From positions 148,064-212,063 of the forward strand of contig NZ_LT797704.1 in assembly GCF_900009135.1 (NCBI RefSeq): a stretch of DNA of 64,000 bases. The letters run 5' to 3'. Below are positions 51,943-61,445 of the stretch, piece by piece (the stretch's first letter is position 1; every line of letters starts with the position of its first letter). The notes under the pieces are model-generated. The model was not told the DNA's origin and did not search any database. It worked only from the letters and a program-made list of their open reading frames with translations. The stretch comes from Planktothrix sp. PCC 11201 (lineage in GTDB: Bacteria > Cyanobacteriota > Cyanobacteriia > Cyanobacteriales > Microcoleaceae). Both the position numbers and the translations under genes were made by a program.

Positions 51943-52755
51943 ATGTCACTATCATCAGAAACAATCCCTTTTGGGGTCATATTACCGCCCACTCAAGACG
52001 AACTACCCTATGACGATGGAGTCCCTATGGAAACCCAACGCCATAAAATGCAAATGGATTTACTCATTGATCCGTTAATTCCTTGGTTAGAACCGCGAGA
52101 AGATGGTTATGTTGGGGGCAATATGTTCCTCTACTTTAGTTTAGCCCAAGTGCGGAACCAAGACTTCAAAGGCCCCGATTTTTTTGCCGTATTAGGAGTT
52201 CCCAAAAAAGAACGAAAAAGTTGGGTAGTTTGGGAAGAGGGAAAAGCCCCCGATGTGATTATTGAACTATTATCCCCTAGTACCGCCCAAGAGGATAAAA
52301 CTAACAAAAAAATCATCTATCAAAATCAAGTTCGGGTTCCCGAATATTTCTGGTATGATCCTTTTAACTCCGATGAATTGGCAGGTTTTACTTTAAAAAA
52401 TGGCAGTTATGAACCAATTTTTCCCGATCAATTTAATCGATTATTCAGTCAACAATTAGGCTTATCATTAGTACGATGGTCAGGGGTTTATAAAACCGTT
52501 GAAACAGTATGGTTAAGATGGGCAACTTCAGAAGGTGAAATTCTGCCCACACCCGATGAATTATCCGCACAAAAAGCCGAAGAAGCTCAACTTCAAGCTG
52601 AACAAGCTCAACGCCAAGCTGAAGCCTCCCAACTTCAAGCTGAACAAGCCCAACACCAAGCTGAACAAGCTCAAAAGCGTTCCCAAGAGTTAGAAACCTT
52701 ACTCAGCCGCTACCGTCAACAGTTTGGGGAATTACCTGAATCTAGTTCTGATTAG
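51943..52755 (+). CDS. Uma2-family protein with C-terminal coiled-coil repeats
   Basis: The 270-residue protein has the DUF820/Uma2 core (FKGPDFFAVLGVP, PDVIIELLSPSTAQED, YFWYDPFN). A long helical tail of AEQAQ/LQAEQAQRQAE repeats follows. The repeats should form a coiled coil for self-assembly. ATG 51943 was chosen as the start; an upstream in-frame TTG at 51934 is possible. Such tail-bearing Uma2 proteins are frequent in cyanobacteria. The function is unknown. Confidence 0.82.
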   Translation: MSLSSETIPFGVILPPTQDELPYDDGVPMETQRHKMQMDLLIDPLIPWLEPREDGYVGGNMFLYFSLAQVRNQDFKGPDFFAVLGVPKKERKSWVVWEEGKAPDVIIELLSPSTAQEDKTNKKIIYQNQVRVPEYFWYDPFNSDELAGFTLKNGSYEPIFPDQFNRLFSQQLGLSLVRWSGVYKTVETVWLRWATSEGEILPTPDELSAQKAEEAQLQAEQAQRQAEASQLQAEQAQHQAEQAQKRSQELETLLSRYRQQFGELPESSSD

Positions 52756-52833
52756 TTTTGAGATCAAATTGGGTATTCTGAGAATAGGTACTATTAAAGC
52801 CCAATAATCGAAAATAAGAGGAAGGTATAAGCA

Positions 52834-53259
52834 ATGAATCCCGCCGAGAAACAATCATTAGAAAAACAATATGGAGCCGAGCGTATCCGTAAAATGGAAC
52901 GCTCTAAGCAGGTACAAAAAGTGATTATGTTCCTATCACTGCTGTCTTTTTTTGGTACGAGTATATTTGGATTAGGAAAAGTGTTCAAAGGTGCATTTGA
53001 AAAAAAACCTGAAGCGACTCAAACGACAGAACAACAATCTGCAAGTGCTTTATTACAAAAGCAAGAAAAAGGTTATGAAACCGTATTAAAACGGGAACCA
53101 AATAACCCAACAGCATTAGAAGGTTTAGTGAATGTTCGGTTGCAACAAAATGATATTCAAGGAGCAATTGAACCCTTAGAAAAGTTGGTCAAATTATATC
53201 CAGATAGGCAGGATTATCAAAATTCATTAACTGAATTAAAACAGAAAAATAAAAAATAA
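52834..53259 (+). CDS. Membrane-anchored TPR-like small protein
   Basis: The 141-residue protein has a single hydrophobic helix at about residues 31-49 (VIMFLSLLSFFGTSIFGLGK). A helical region follows with one to two TPR-like repeats (REPNNPTALEGLVNVRLQQN, then IQGAIEPLEKLVKLYPD). The N-terminal part is basic. It starts 78 bases after the Uma2 gene and ends nine bases before the nucleotidyltransferase gene. A role in assembling a membrane complex is a guess from the TPR. Confidence 0.75.
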   Translation: MNPAEKQSLEKQYGAERIRKMERSKQVQKVIMFLSLLSFFGTSIFGLGKVFKGAFEKKPEATQTTEQQSASALLQKQEKGYETVLKREPNNPTALEGLVNVRLQQNDIQGAIEPLEKLVKLYPDRQDYQNSLTELKQKNKK

Positions 53260-53268
53260 ATTCCAGTT

Positions 53269-53631
53269 ATGAAATATTTTTTAGACTACTGGCTAAAACA
53301 GCAAAAACAGCAACAGTTAGAGGATCAAATTAGAGCGGAACAAGCCAGAACAGAAGTTCAAGCGATTGTTCAAGCATTAATAGAAAAATTTTCTATTAAA
53401 AAAGTTATTTTGTTTGGTTCTTTGGTTCGGGGAAAATTTAATCAAAACTCTGATATTGATTTAGCGGTAGAAGGAGTGCCAACCAGGGATTATTTTACAG
53501 CCGTTGCGATCGCTAATAACTTAACATCCCGATGGGTTGATTTGAAACCCCTAGAAGACTTAGAACCCCACTTTCGAGAAAGGGTTTTAGCCACAGGAGA
53601 ATGTGTTTATGAAGCCAATGTCAGCGAGTAA
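53269..53631 (+). CDS. MNT-type nucleotidyltransferase (antitoxin of an MNT/HEPN pair)
   Basis: The 120 residues include the minimal nucleotidyltransferase motif, LFGSLVRGKFNQNSDIDLAV, with exact GSx10DxD spacing. In MntA-HepT systems this enzyme blocks its HEPN toxin partner by adding AMP groups. An unusual Q/K-rich N-terminal helix (WLKQQKQQQLEDQIRAEQAR) precedes the core. The HEPN gene overlaps its end by 29 bases, so the two are translated together. Confidence 0.8.
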   Translation: MKYFLDYWLKQQKQQQLEDQIRAEQARTEVQAIVQALIEKFSIKKVILFGSLVRGKFNQNSDIDLAVEGVPTRDYFTAVAIANNLTSRWVDLKPLEDLEPHFRERVLATGECVYEANVSE

Positions 53632-54109
53632 AATTAGAGAACTAGCAACTGATATTGAAATTGAGTTAGAACGTTTAGGAAGGTTGGAATTAGCGATCGC
53701 TCAAGTCTATCAGGAAGTTCAAAATGATCCAGACCGGGCTACAATTTTTCATGAAAGTCTAGCCTTAAAGTTACATAACTTTTATACAGGTTGTGAGCGG
53801 ATTTTTCAACTCATTGTTTCTGAATTAAATGGTTCTTTACCCTCAAGTTTTGATTGGCATAAAAGACTTTTAAATAGAATGAGTATAGAAAGAGAAGGGT
53901 TGCCAGCGATTTTGACTCCAGACACAGTTATTCTGTTAAATGAGTATCTAGGTTTTAGGCATATTGTTAGAAATTTGTATGGTTTTGAATTAGATCCTAA
54001 CAGGCTAGAAAAACTTGTTGAAAATTACCCTTTAGTTTGGCATCAAGTCAACTTTGAACTCAGAGAATTTATCAATTGGCTTAGACAACTCGCTGAACAG
54101 TTAGAATAA
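53603..54109 (+). CDS. HEPN-like protein (candidate HepT toxin)
   Basis: The 168-residue all-helical protein has the HEPN pattern, including HNFYTGCERIFQLIV and the C-terminal FRHIVRNLYGFELDP. The latter corresponds to the RxxxxH-type RNase motif, in a variant form (R-H-I-V-R-N). It is the second gene of an MNT/HEPN unit, overlapping the nucleotidyltransferase by 29 bases. In-frame ATGs at 53609 and 53618 are alternative starts. Toxin activity is inferred from gene arrangement; the motif variant leaves it open. Confidence 0.75.
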   Translation: MFMKPMSASKIRELATDIEIELERLGRLELAIAQVYQEVQNDPDRATIFHESLALKLHNFYTGCERIFQLIVSELNGSLPSSFDWHKRLLNRMSIEREGLPAILTPDTVILLNEYLGFRHIVRNLYGFELDPNRLEKLVENYPLVWHQVNFELREFINWLRQLAEQLE

Positions 54110-54181
54110 TCAGGAGTTATGCAGAAACAGGGTTTCTTGAAGTATGAAAGTTATTGGGATGAGTGTCCCAATAGGAGAGGG

Positions 54182-55915
54182 CTAAAGCCCAACAACGGTT
54201 TGATAAAATTCCTCTAATGCAGCGACACAAACTTGATCATCAAAAATCAGATGATGGCGATCGCTCATTTGTTGAGAAAGTGTTTTTCGCCATAAGGGAT
54301 CTAATCCTAATTTAACCGCAATTTTAATATATTCGGCTTCATTTTGTGCAATGGTTTCTGTTAAGTTGATCATTTTTAAGAAACTATCCGCATGACGTCC
54401 GCGCATGAATTCCCCAGGACAAGTTACAATGGGTAAATTACAAGCGATCGCTTCTAAAGACGTATTTCCCCCCGACCAAGTAAAGGTATCTAAAAACACA
54501 TCAGAAAGCAAATTTAACATCAAATAATCAAACCGCTCAGGGACGTTTCGATGTAAACAATAATCTTGATTATTTAACCCATAATTAGCAAATGCTTGTT
54601 TTAACCGATCATTTAATAGGGTTCCTCGGAAGAATAAAAACCTAGCATTAGGAACTTTTACTGCAATTTCTGGTAAAATATAATCATATTGAGGCAAATA
54701 TTTAAACGGTGCTTGACAACATAAATAAATCACCGCATCCTCGGGTAAATCATAATCTGAGCGGGTTTTAACTAAGGCTGGAATATCTTGCGGTTGGGGA
54801 TAAGCAACCCCAATATTAGGTAATAAAATTAGGCTTTCTGAATAGTGTTCCTGGGGCTTTTCCGGTTCCATTAATTGACTAGAAAGAAAATAATCAATTG
54901 TTGGTAGTCCCGAGGTTACGGGATGACCCCAAGCGGTGCATTGAATAGGCGCTAAACGCAAGGCGGCCAGTTCCATTGTTGGGGGGTTCATGCCAATTTC
55001 TGGATAGACTAAAATATGCAGTTTATCGTTAAAAATTTGTTCGGCAACTGCTTCTAAATTGTCGGGAATATGATAGAACTGATCACTATATTGTCGAAAC
55101 TGTTCCGTAACTGGATCGGGAGAATTGCCAGTATAATAAGAGTAAATTTCAAACTGATTATGATTAGCATAGCGCAACCAACCTGTTAACCAAAGTGACC
55201 CACTATAACAATGCAAATAATTAGAAACATATCCTACCCTGATTTTATCTTCAACTGTTGGTAGGGTTAACGGTTGCACCCATTGGGGATATTTTGCTGA
55301 CATCATCCGATGGAGGAAATCACCATAAATGCGTTGTTCTTCTATAATATTTCTCGCTTGATAACCTAGGTAAAAATTAGTAAATCGTCCCATTCCTAAA
55401 AACGCCTGTTCTAAGGTTTCAGGATTATTAAAATCCGTGGTTTTAATTAAGGTTTTTAATCCTTTTTTAAACTGTTCTTGATAATCACTAATTTCCTCAA
55501 CGGAGTGATAGAACATCGGAACTATTAAATTTTTTAGTAATATAAAAGTATAATCTTTAGGTAAACATTCCGAGGCTATTTCCGCTTGTGTAGTGGCTTC
55601 CTCTGTTCTTCCCTGATAGAGAAGATTTGTAATTAGGGTAAAGTGGAGAGGTGCAAATTGGGAATAAAGCTCTAGGGCTGTTTTTAAAATATTAATTGCA
55701 CTATCATATTCTCCCAAATTCCAGTAACAGTGATGGAGTTTTTCATAAGTATTAACATCTCCCTGTTGTAAATTGAGTAGTTTTTGATATTGGGCGATCG
55801 CGCCTTGATAATTCCCTAATTCATACAAGCGATCGCCAAAACTGCTATAAGAGAGTGCAGGGTTTTGTTGCCTTAAAACGATCATAAAACTAAAATGATC
55901 ATTTTCCGAAAACAA
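54182..55915 (-). CDS. TPR-GT41 (O-GlcNAc-transferase-like) glycosyltransferase
   Basis: Residues about 15-115 form TPR repeats (DRLYELGNYQGAIAQYQKLL). Residues about 215-577 form the GT41/SPINDLY-like catalytic region, with IRVGYVSNYLHCYSG, APIQCTAWGHPVTSGLPTID and WSGGNTSLEAIACNLPIVT. Enzymes of this kind put sugars on Ser/Thr of proteins. The gene diverges from three large glycan-related genes over 43 bp. It is probably the protein-glycosylating member of the locus; donor and acceptors are unknown. Confidence 0.85.
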   Translation of the reverse strand: MFSENDHFSFMIVLRQQNPALSYSSFGDRLYELGNYQGAIAQYQKLLNLQQGDVNTYEKLHHCYWNLGEYDSAINILKTALELYSQFAPLHFTLITNLLYQGRTEEATTQAEIASECLPKDYTFILLKNLIVPMFYHSVEEISDYQEQFKKGLKTLIKTTDFNNPETLEQAFLGMGRFTNFYLGYQARNIIEEQRIYGDFLHRMMSAKYPQWVQPLTLPTVEDKIRVGYVSNYLHCYSGSLWLTGWLRYANHNQFEIYSYYTGNSPDPVTEQFRQYSDQFYHIPDNLEAVAEQIFNDKLHILVYPEIGMNPPTMELAALRLAPIQCTAWGHPVTSGLPTIDYFLSSQLMEPEKPQEHYSESLILLPNIGVAYPQPQDIPALVKTRSDYDLPEDAVIYLCCQAPFKYLPQYDYILPEIAVKVPNARFLFFRGTLLNDRLKQAFANYGLNNQDYCLHRNVPERFDYLMLNLLSDVFLDTFTWSGGNTSLEAIACNLPIVTCPGEFMRGRHADSFLKMINLTETIAQNEAEYIKIAVKLGLDPLWRKTLSQQMSDRHHLIFDDQVCVAALEEFYQTVVGL

Positions 55916-55958
55916 CAGGGTATACTTTAAACAGCGATCCTTAAAAGCCTCCTAGTCT

Positions 55959-57212
55959 ATGAATTTTTTAGTTCTGTTAAACTGGACACAAGCAGAATCA
56001 GATCTTTTGTTGGAACTGGAAACAATAACAAAAGTATTTCTCCAACATCATGATAGAGGTAATCTATCTGTCTTCATTGACTACAATGGTATTTCTAGTC
56101 AAGAGGTTGACCTGTGTTTATCAGGTGTAATGATGAACTTACTGTTAGAAGGAGATGAACAATTAGAAACACAGCTAGACATTAACCTAATTAGTACAGA
56201 AAATTTTGAAGAATGGTTTAACGCTATTATAACGGTTAATTACAAAGTTTTAGGAAGTAATGTTGACGAAAATCAACTCAATGAATGGTTAAAAATCATC
56301 CCTTCAATTACATTAGAAACAATTAGAAATGCAGAAAAATATAAATTATTGTCTACTGTCAATGAGGAACAAAAAATCTTTAAGTTACAAATGGCACACC
56401 AATGTTTTCATGCTCAAAGATTTACAGAAGCAGCTAATTTGGGGAGAAATTTACTCCTAGATTATCCAGATTTAGTGGAAAGAGGTTTCTCAATTCATGT
56501 AGCTCACAGCCTAATTTTATCTCTAAATTGGTATGAAGTTGCAGCCAATCTTCCCCCAGGAATTAATTATATCCTGACATCAGGATGGCTTAATTCGCTG
56601 CATCAGAGCAAACCTGTAACCCAAGATAATCGACCGCTTCCTTGGTATACTTATCCAGCGATTGAATTTTTGGAAGATAAAGTCAAGCCGGATTTCAAAG
56701 TGTTTGAATTTGGAGCAGGTCAATCTACCTTATGGTGGTCTGAGCGAGTTTCAGAAGTGATTTCCATTGAAAATGATCCCAATTGGTTTCAAGAAATCAA
56801 CTCTAAAATGCCTAATAATGTGCAACTCTTTTTGAAAAAGAATGAAACGGAGTATGCAAAAATGATCAAACAATTTCCCCTAGATTATTTTGATGTTATT
56901 ATTGTGGATGGAGCCAATCGAAACCACTGCTTAGAACTTAGTTTAAATCATATCAAAGAAACAGGTTTAATCATTTTTGATAACACAGATGATTATAATT
57001 ATGATTCCTCAGTTCAACTATTAGCATCTAAAGGTTATAAACGCCTAGATTTCTGGGGGATAATTCCCTGTTATACCTATAAAAACTGTACTTCACTATT
57101 CTTTAAAAAATTTGATATTTTAGATGATCGGGAACTTCCCAGCCAGAAAAAATCTATTTTGGGTAAAGGATTTTTTCACGTCATGAATCCAAAACCGGAT
57201 AAATATAAATAA
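55959..57212 (+). CDS. SAM-dependent methyltransferase-like protein with shared N-terminal module
   Basis: The 417-residue protein has an N-terminal module of about 115 residues. It resembles two modules at the end of the glycosyltransferase at 61446-63845, with the shared pattern ISSQEVDLCLSGVMMNLLLE. A helical middle follows, then a class I methyltransferase-like domain at about residues 225-385. That domain has FEFGAGQSTLWWSERVSEVI, IENDP, DVIIVDGANR and IIFDNTDDYNYD. The family often modifies glycan sugars. It is the first gene of the plus-strand glycosylation set. Confidence 0.75.
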   Translation: MNFLVLLNWTQAESDLLLELETITKVFLQHHDRGNLSVFIDYNGISSQEVDLCLSGVMMNLLLEGDEQLETQLDINLISTENFEEWFNAIITVNYKVLGSNVDENQLNEWLKIIPSITLETIRNAEKYKLLSTVNEEQKIFKLQMAHQCFHAQRFTEAANLGRNLLLDYPDLVERGFSIHVAHSLILSLNWYEVAANLPPGINYILTSGWLNSLHQSKPVTQDNRPLPWYTYPAIEFLEDKVKPDFKVFEFGAGQSTLWWSERVSEVISIENDPNWFQEINSKMPNNVQLFLKKNETEYAKMIKQFPLDYFDVIIVDGANRNHCLELSLNHIKETGLIIFDNTDDYNYDSSVQLLASKGYKRLDFWGIIPCYTYKNCTSLFFKKFDILDDRELPSQKKSILGKGFFHVMNPKPDKYK

Positions 57213-57267
57213 AATTCAGATCCCATTCTAATTATTAGATTTATAAATTGTAAAGAGGGTTTAACTG

Positions 57268-60200
57268 ATGAGTAAATTTTTATCACAGATTGCTTCAAAA
57301 AACCAACATCTAATTCAGTTTCTTTTGGAAAGTGGAAGACCCATTAAAATTGAGCTTGGTTCTTCACAAAAAAGGATGGAGGGGTGGATCACAATGGATT
57401 TAGATCCCAAAAGTGATTTATGTATGGATTTATCACAGCCCTTACCTTTTCCTGATAACTGTGTAGAAGAAATTTATTCATCCCATCTATTTGAACACTT
57501 TTCTTTTCCTTATCCGATGCTAAATTTGCTGTCCGAATGCTATCGAATATTGAAACCAGGAGGAATTTTTAAAATTGCTGTTCCTAATGCAAGAATTTAT
57601 ATAGAATCCTATCAAAATCCAGAACAATTTGATCCACAAAAATATTGTGTTTATACACCGGCTTATCACTATCATTCCAAAATAGATTTTATTAACTATA
57701 TTGCTTATATGGACGGTCATCATCGTTATCTTTTTGATGAAGAAAATTTACCAAAAGTCATTGCTCATGGTGGATTTGAAAAAGTAAAACTCAGAGATTT
57801 TGAAACCGGGTTAGATTTAGAATCCAGAAAGCATGAGTCAATTTATGCAGAAGCAATCAAACCAGGGGTGAGTTATCCAGTAACAGCTATCTTTAAAAGT
57901 GAAAGTGAACAAGACCCCAAACTAAAAACTCCTGTTTGTTTAATGATTTTTAACAGACCTGATACAACACAGCAAGTATTTAATGTGATTCGTCAGGTTA
58001 AACCAGAAAAACTTCTAGTAATTGCTGATGGCCCTCGATTCAATGTAAAGGGTGAATCCGAAAAATGTGCGGCGACTCGATCAATTATTAATCAAGTGGA
58101 TTGGGATTGTGAAGTTTTAACCCAATATTCTGAGATTAACTTGGGCTGTCGTCATCGGGTTTCGAGTGGATTAACTTGGGTATTTAATACCGTTGAAGAA
58201 GCCATTATTCTTGAAGACGATTGCTTACCCGACATTACATTTTTCCAATTTTGTGAAGAATTATTAGAACGCTATCGCCATGATCCAAAAATCATGGCAA
58301 TCTCAGGGAATAACTTTCAATTCAAACACAATTATCAACAGGCAAGTTACTATTTTTCTCGATACAATCATATTTGGGGGTGGGCTACTTGGCGCAGAGC
58401 TTGGAAACTCTATGATTTAGATATGAAATTATGGCCGTCAACAAGAGATCATAAAGACTTAGAAAAGATCCTAGAAAATCCAGAAGTAGTTTCCCATTGG
58501 TCAAGAATCTTTCAGGGTGCTTATGAGGGATTTTACACCTGGGATTGTGCCTGGATATTTGCTTGTTGGATTAATGGGGGATTAACAATTCTTCCTAATG
58601 CTAATCTAGTTTCAAATATCGGTTTTAGAGAAGATGCAACCCATACACGAGGAGAATCTCAACTCGCCAATTTACCTACAAAACCGATGGGTTTTCCACT
58701 ACAACATCCTACTGTTGTGATGCGTAACTCTCAAGCTGATAACTTTACTGAGGCTATTATGTTTAGTTCTGCTGTATCTCAAGCTCAATTTCAAGAAAAT
58801 CAAGATGAGGTGACGATCTTATCCCAAGGGATTGAATATCTTAATCATAATCAGAATTTAGAAGCTCTGAATCTATTCAAAGAGATCCTAGCAATCTCTC
58901 CCGAAAAATCAGGAGTTTATTATGCTCAGGCTTTAGCTCAAGCTCGTCTTGGTCAACTATTTGAATCCATTCATTCTCTCAAAAAACTCTTAAATTTTCA
59001 ATCCAATCACCAACGAGGACAGCAACTTTTAGAAGCGTTATCGTTAGAGGCAAAACAAGAAATTAAAAGCCAAATTGAAATAGCTATTAATTTATTAAAT
59101 AAAGGCGAAAAAGTAGCCGCTTTACGGTTAGCTGAAAAAACCACAGAATGGGAGTTATTTATCCCAGGAATGCACTATCTTAGAGCCATTTGTCTAGGTC
59201 AGGTCGGTCGATATGAAGAAGCCTTAGAAGCTGCACAACAAGAACTTGAAAATAATCCTTCTCATCCTGAAGCTCAAGCACAAGTACAATCCTTAACTCA
59301 ATCGTTGATTCGACCCAAAAAAGCACCAATTCCTACCCACGAACGGCCTTGGAATACGGCTTTGTCCTATGACTTGATGATGTCCATTCAAAATGCTTTA
59401 CATAATTTTTCTTATAAAGGAGTCCCTTTACAAAAAAATCCGTTTGATTTTTCACTTTATCCCATTTTAATTTGGAATATTAAACCTCAGACGATTATTG
59501 AAATCGGTTCTAAAAGTGGCGGAAGTGGTGTGTGGTTTGGAGATTTAATGAATAACTTTGGCATTGAAGGTCATGTTTATTCGATTGATATTGTTAAAGT
59601 CACTAAAGTGTCTCACCCTCGCGTTACCTTTTTAGAGGGGGATGGGAGCAATTTAGGGGAAACTTTATCTCCAGAATTGCTTAAATCCTTGCCCCGACCT
59701 TTGTTAATCATTGAGGATGCTGATCATTCATTTACTACCAGTAAAGCGGTTTTAGATTTCTTTCATCCTTATTTAGATCAAGGAGAATATATTGTTGTTG
59801 AAGATGGAATTATTTCTGATATTGTGCAGGATGCCTCCTATAATAGTGGCCCCCATAAAGCCTTAAAAGCCTTCTTATCAGAACATAGCGGTGAATATGA
59901 AATTGATGGAGAATATTGTGACTTTTTTGGCTATAACTTAACTTGGGGAACCAATGGTTATTTGAAAAAGCTGACTAAGGCTGAGATATCCCTATCAAAA
60001 CCTCAGTCTATACCTCAACAATTTACCTCCGTTGAAGTAAAATCAACCCCGCCAGACTATTCAGAATTTCAACAATTATTCCAGCTAGTTCGGAATAATA
60101 CAGGACTGAGTGAACAACGCTTATATTCTCTGTTTTCTTTAGCAAAAAAGGTTTGTGTCGATAATATTCCAGGAAATTTTGTAGAATGTGGCGTTGCCGA

Positions 60201-61428
60201 TGGGGGGTCAACTGCGTTGATGGCTGCTGTTATGAAACGCTATAGTAAACAGCCCCGAATCTTATATGCGTTTGATTCCTTTGAAGGATTACCTGAACCC
60301 ACAGAAGAAGATAAATCTAACGGAGTGGCGGCGGAATTAGCCGGTTGGGGGAAAGGCAGTTGTGCAGCACCAGAATCAAAGGTTTTAAATCTCTGTACCC
60401 AATTAGGAGTTTCCGATGTTGTTCGGACGGTCAAAGGCTATTTTCAAGACACCTTACCTCAATTTAGAAATCCCGTGGGAGTGATTGCACTTTTACACGC
60501 CGATGGTGATTGGTATGAATCAACAAAAGTGATTTTAGAACAGTTTTTTGATCGGGTTGTCAATGATGGATTCATCCAAGTTGATGATTATGGTCATTGG
60601 GAGGGCTGTAAAAAAGCGTTGCATGAATTTGAAGCACAAAACCATCTGCAATTTAACTTAAATAAAATTGATTACACAGGCGTTTGGTTTACAACACCCA
60701 ATCAATTTCCCCTAAACCCAACTGTTGAAGAAAACTTACTCCAAGAATTTAATCAGGATGATCCCGTCGTTTATGGGATTCAAAGTCAAATGTCGAAGAA
60801 TGAACGATTTCAATTGTATTATGTGTTGCGGCAACTGATTCCTGAACTTTCGAGTTCTCCGTTACGATTTATTGAAATTGGCTCATTTGCAGGAAGCTCA
60901 CTCTTTTTAACTTGCAAAGCCTTAAGACGGATTGAACAAAAGTTAGAAGGATTTGCTATAGACCCAGGTTTACATCCCCAGTTAAAAACGGTACTGCAAC
61001 AGGTCAAAAAAGAGGTCAACCATCTGCAAATGTTCTCCCATGATGCGGTGATGCAACTGCAACGGCAATTTGAGGAAGATGGTAATTTTCCACCCTTTAT
61101 TTTTGTGGATGGGGATCATAGTTATGAGGGTGTGAAACAAGATATTATCAATTATTTTCCTCTCCTAAAACCTGGTGGAATCATGATGTTTCACGACTAT
61201 TTACCCCCTCTAAATAACGAAAATCGCAGTGCAATATTATCTCATCATGGGGGGAATGAGCCAGGAATTCGTCAGGCTTGTCAGGAATTAATGGAGGAAA
61301 CCTATGACTGTCAACTCATAGAAGTTCCACTCTTATATCCTACTGATCCGACTCAAACCCAAGCCTATCTCCCCATTATTCCAGGAGTATTTTCTACCAT
61401 TCGAGTTTATCGTAAATCTATTAACTAA
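57268..61428 (+). CDS. Giant glycosyltransferase-TPR-methyltransferase fusion protein
   Basis: The 1386 residues hold, in order, six parts. First is a type 11-like methyltransferase (about 25-205, IKIELGSSQKRMEGW, LPFPDNCVEEIYSSHLFEHF). Second is a GT2/hemolytic-protein-like glycosyltransferase (about 217-477, CLMIFNRPDTTQQVF, LEDDCLPD). Third are TPR repeats (about 510-685). Fourth is a CmcI/cephalosporin-hydroxylase-like methyltransferase domain (about 690-905, IIEIGSKSGGSGVWFG). Fifth is a TylF/MycF-like domain (about 945-1147, FVECGVADGGSTALMAAV). Sixth is another SAM-methyltransferase-like domain (about 1175-1385, FIEIGSFAGSSLF, FVDGDHSYEGV). No stop or frameshift interrupts it. The likely task is to build and cap glycans by sugar transfer and methylation. 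It follows the previous gene by 55 bases. Confidence 0.85.
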   Translation: MSKFLSQIASKNQHLIQFLLESGRPIKIELGSSQKRMEGWITMDLDPKSDLCMDLSQPLPFPDNCVEEIYSSHLFEHFSFPYPMLNLLSECYRILKPGGIFKIAVPNARIYIESYQNPEQFDPQKYCVYTPAYHYHSKIDFINYIAYMDGHHRYLFDEENLPKVIAHGGFEKVKLRDFETGLDLESRKHESIYAEAIKPGVSYPVTAIFKSESEQDPKLKTPVCLMIFNRPDTTQQVFNVIRQVKPEKLLVIADGPRFNVKGESEKCAATRSIINQVDWDCEVLTQYSEINLGCRHRVSSGLTWVFNTVEEAIILEDDCLPDITFFQFCEELLERYRHDPKIMAISGNNFQFKHNYQQASYYFSRYNHIWGWATWRRAWKLYDLDMKLWPSTRDHKDLEKILENPEVVSHWSRIFQGAYEGFYTWDCAWIFACWINGGLTILPNANLVSNIGFREDATHTRGESQLANLPTKPMGFPLQHPTVVMRNSQADNFTEAIMFSSAVSQAQFQENQDEVTILSQGIEYLNHNQNLEALNLFKEILAISPEKSGVYYAQALAQARLGQLFESIHSLKKLLNFQSNHQRGQQLLEALSLEAKQEIKSQIEIAINLLNKGEKVAALRLAEKTTEWELFIPGMHYLRAICLGQVGRYEEALEAAQQELENNPSHPEAQAQVQSLTQSLIRPKKAPIPTHERPWNTALSYDLMMSIQNALHNFSYKGVPLQKNPFDFSLYPILIWNIKPQTIIEIGSKSGGSGVWFGDLMNNFGIEGHVYSIDIVKVTKVSHPRVTFLEGDGSNLGETLSPELLKSLPRPLLIIEDADHSFTTSKAVLDFFHPYLDQGEYIVVEDGIISDIVQDASYNSGPHKALKAFLSEHSGEYEIDGEYCDFFGYNLTWGTNGYLKKLTKAEISLSKPQSIPQQFTSVEVKSTPPDYSEFQQLFQLVRNNTGLSEQRLYSLFSLAKKVCVDNIPGNFVECGVADGGSTALMAAVMKRYSKQPRILYAFDSFEGLPEPTEEDKSNGVAAELAGWGKGSCAAPESKVLNLCTQLGVSDVVRTVKGYFQDTLPQFRNPVGVIALLHADGDWYESTKVILEQFFDRVVNDGFIQVDDYGHWEGCKKALHEFEAQNHLQFNLNKIDYTGVWFTTPNQFPLNPTVEENLLQEFNQDDPVVYGIQSQMSKNERFQLYYVLRQLIPELSSSPLRFIEIGSFAGSSLFLTCKALRRIEQKLEGFAIDPGLHPQLKTVLQQVKKEVNHLQMFSHDAVMQLQRQFEEDGNFPPFIFVDGDHSYEGVKQDIINYFPLLKPGGIMMFHDYLPPLNNENRSAILSHHGGNEPGIRQACQELMEETYDCQLIEVPLLYPTDPTQTQAYLPIIPGVFSTIRVYRKSIN

Positions 61429-61445
61429 TAGTAGGAGTTCAATTC

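Noticed and set aside
57268..61428. Polyketide or NRPS biosynthesis cluster at the right end
   Set aside because: TylF- and CmcI-like domains suggest secondary metabolism, but no ketosynthase, adenylation or carrier domain is present; the context is glycosyltransferases.
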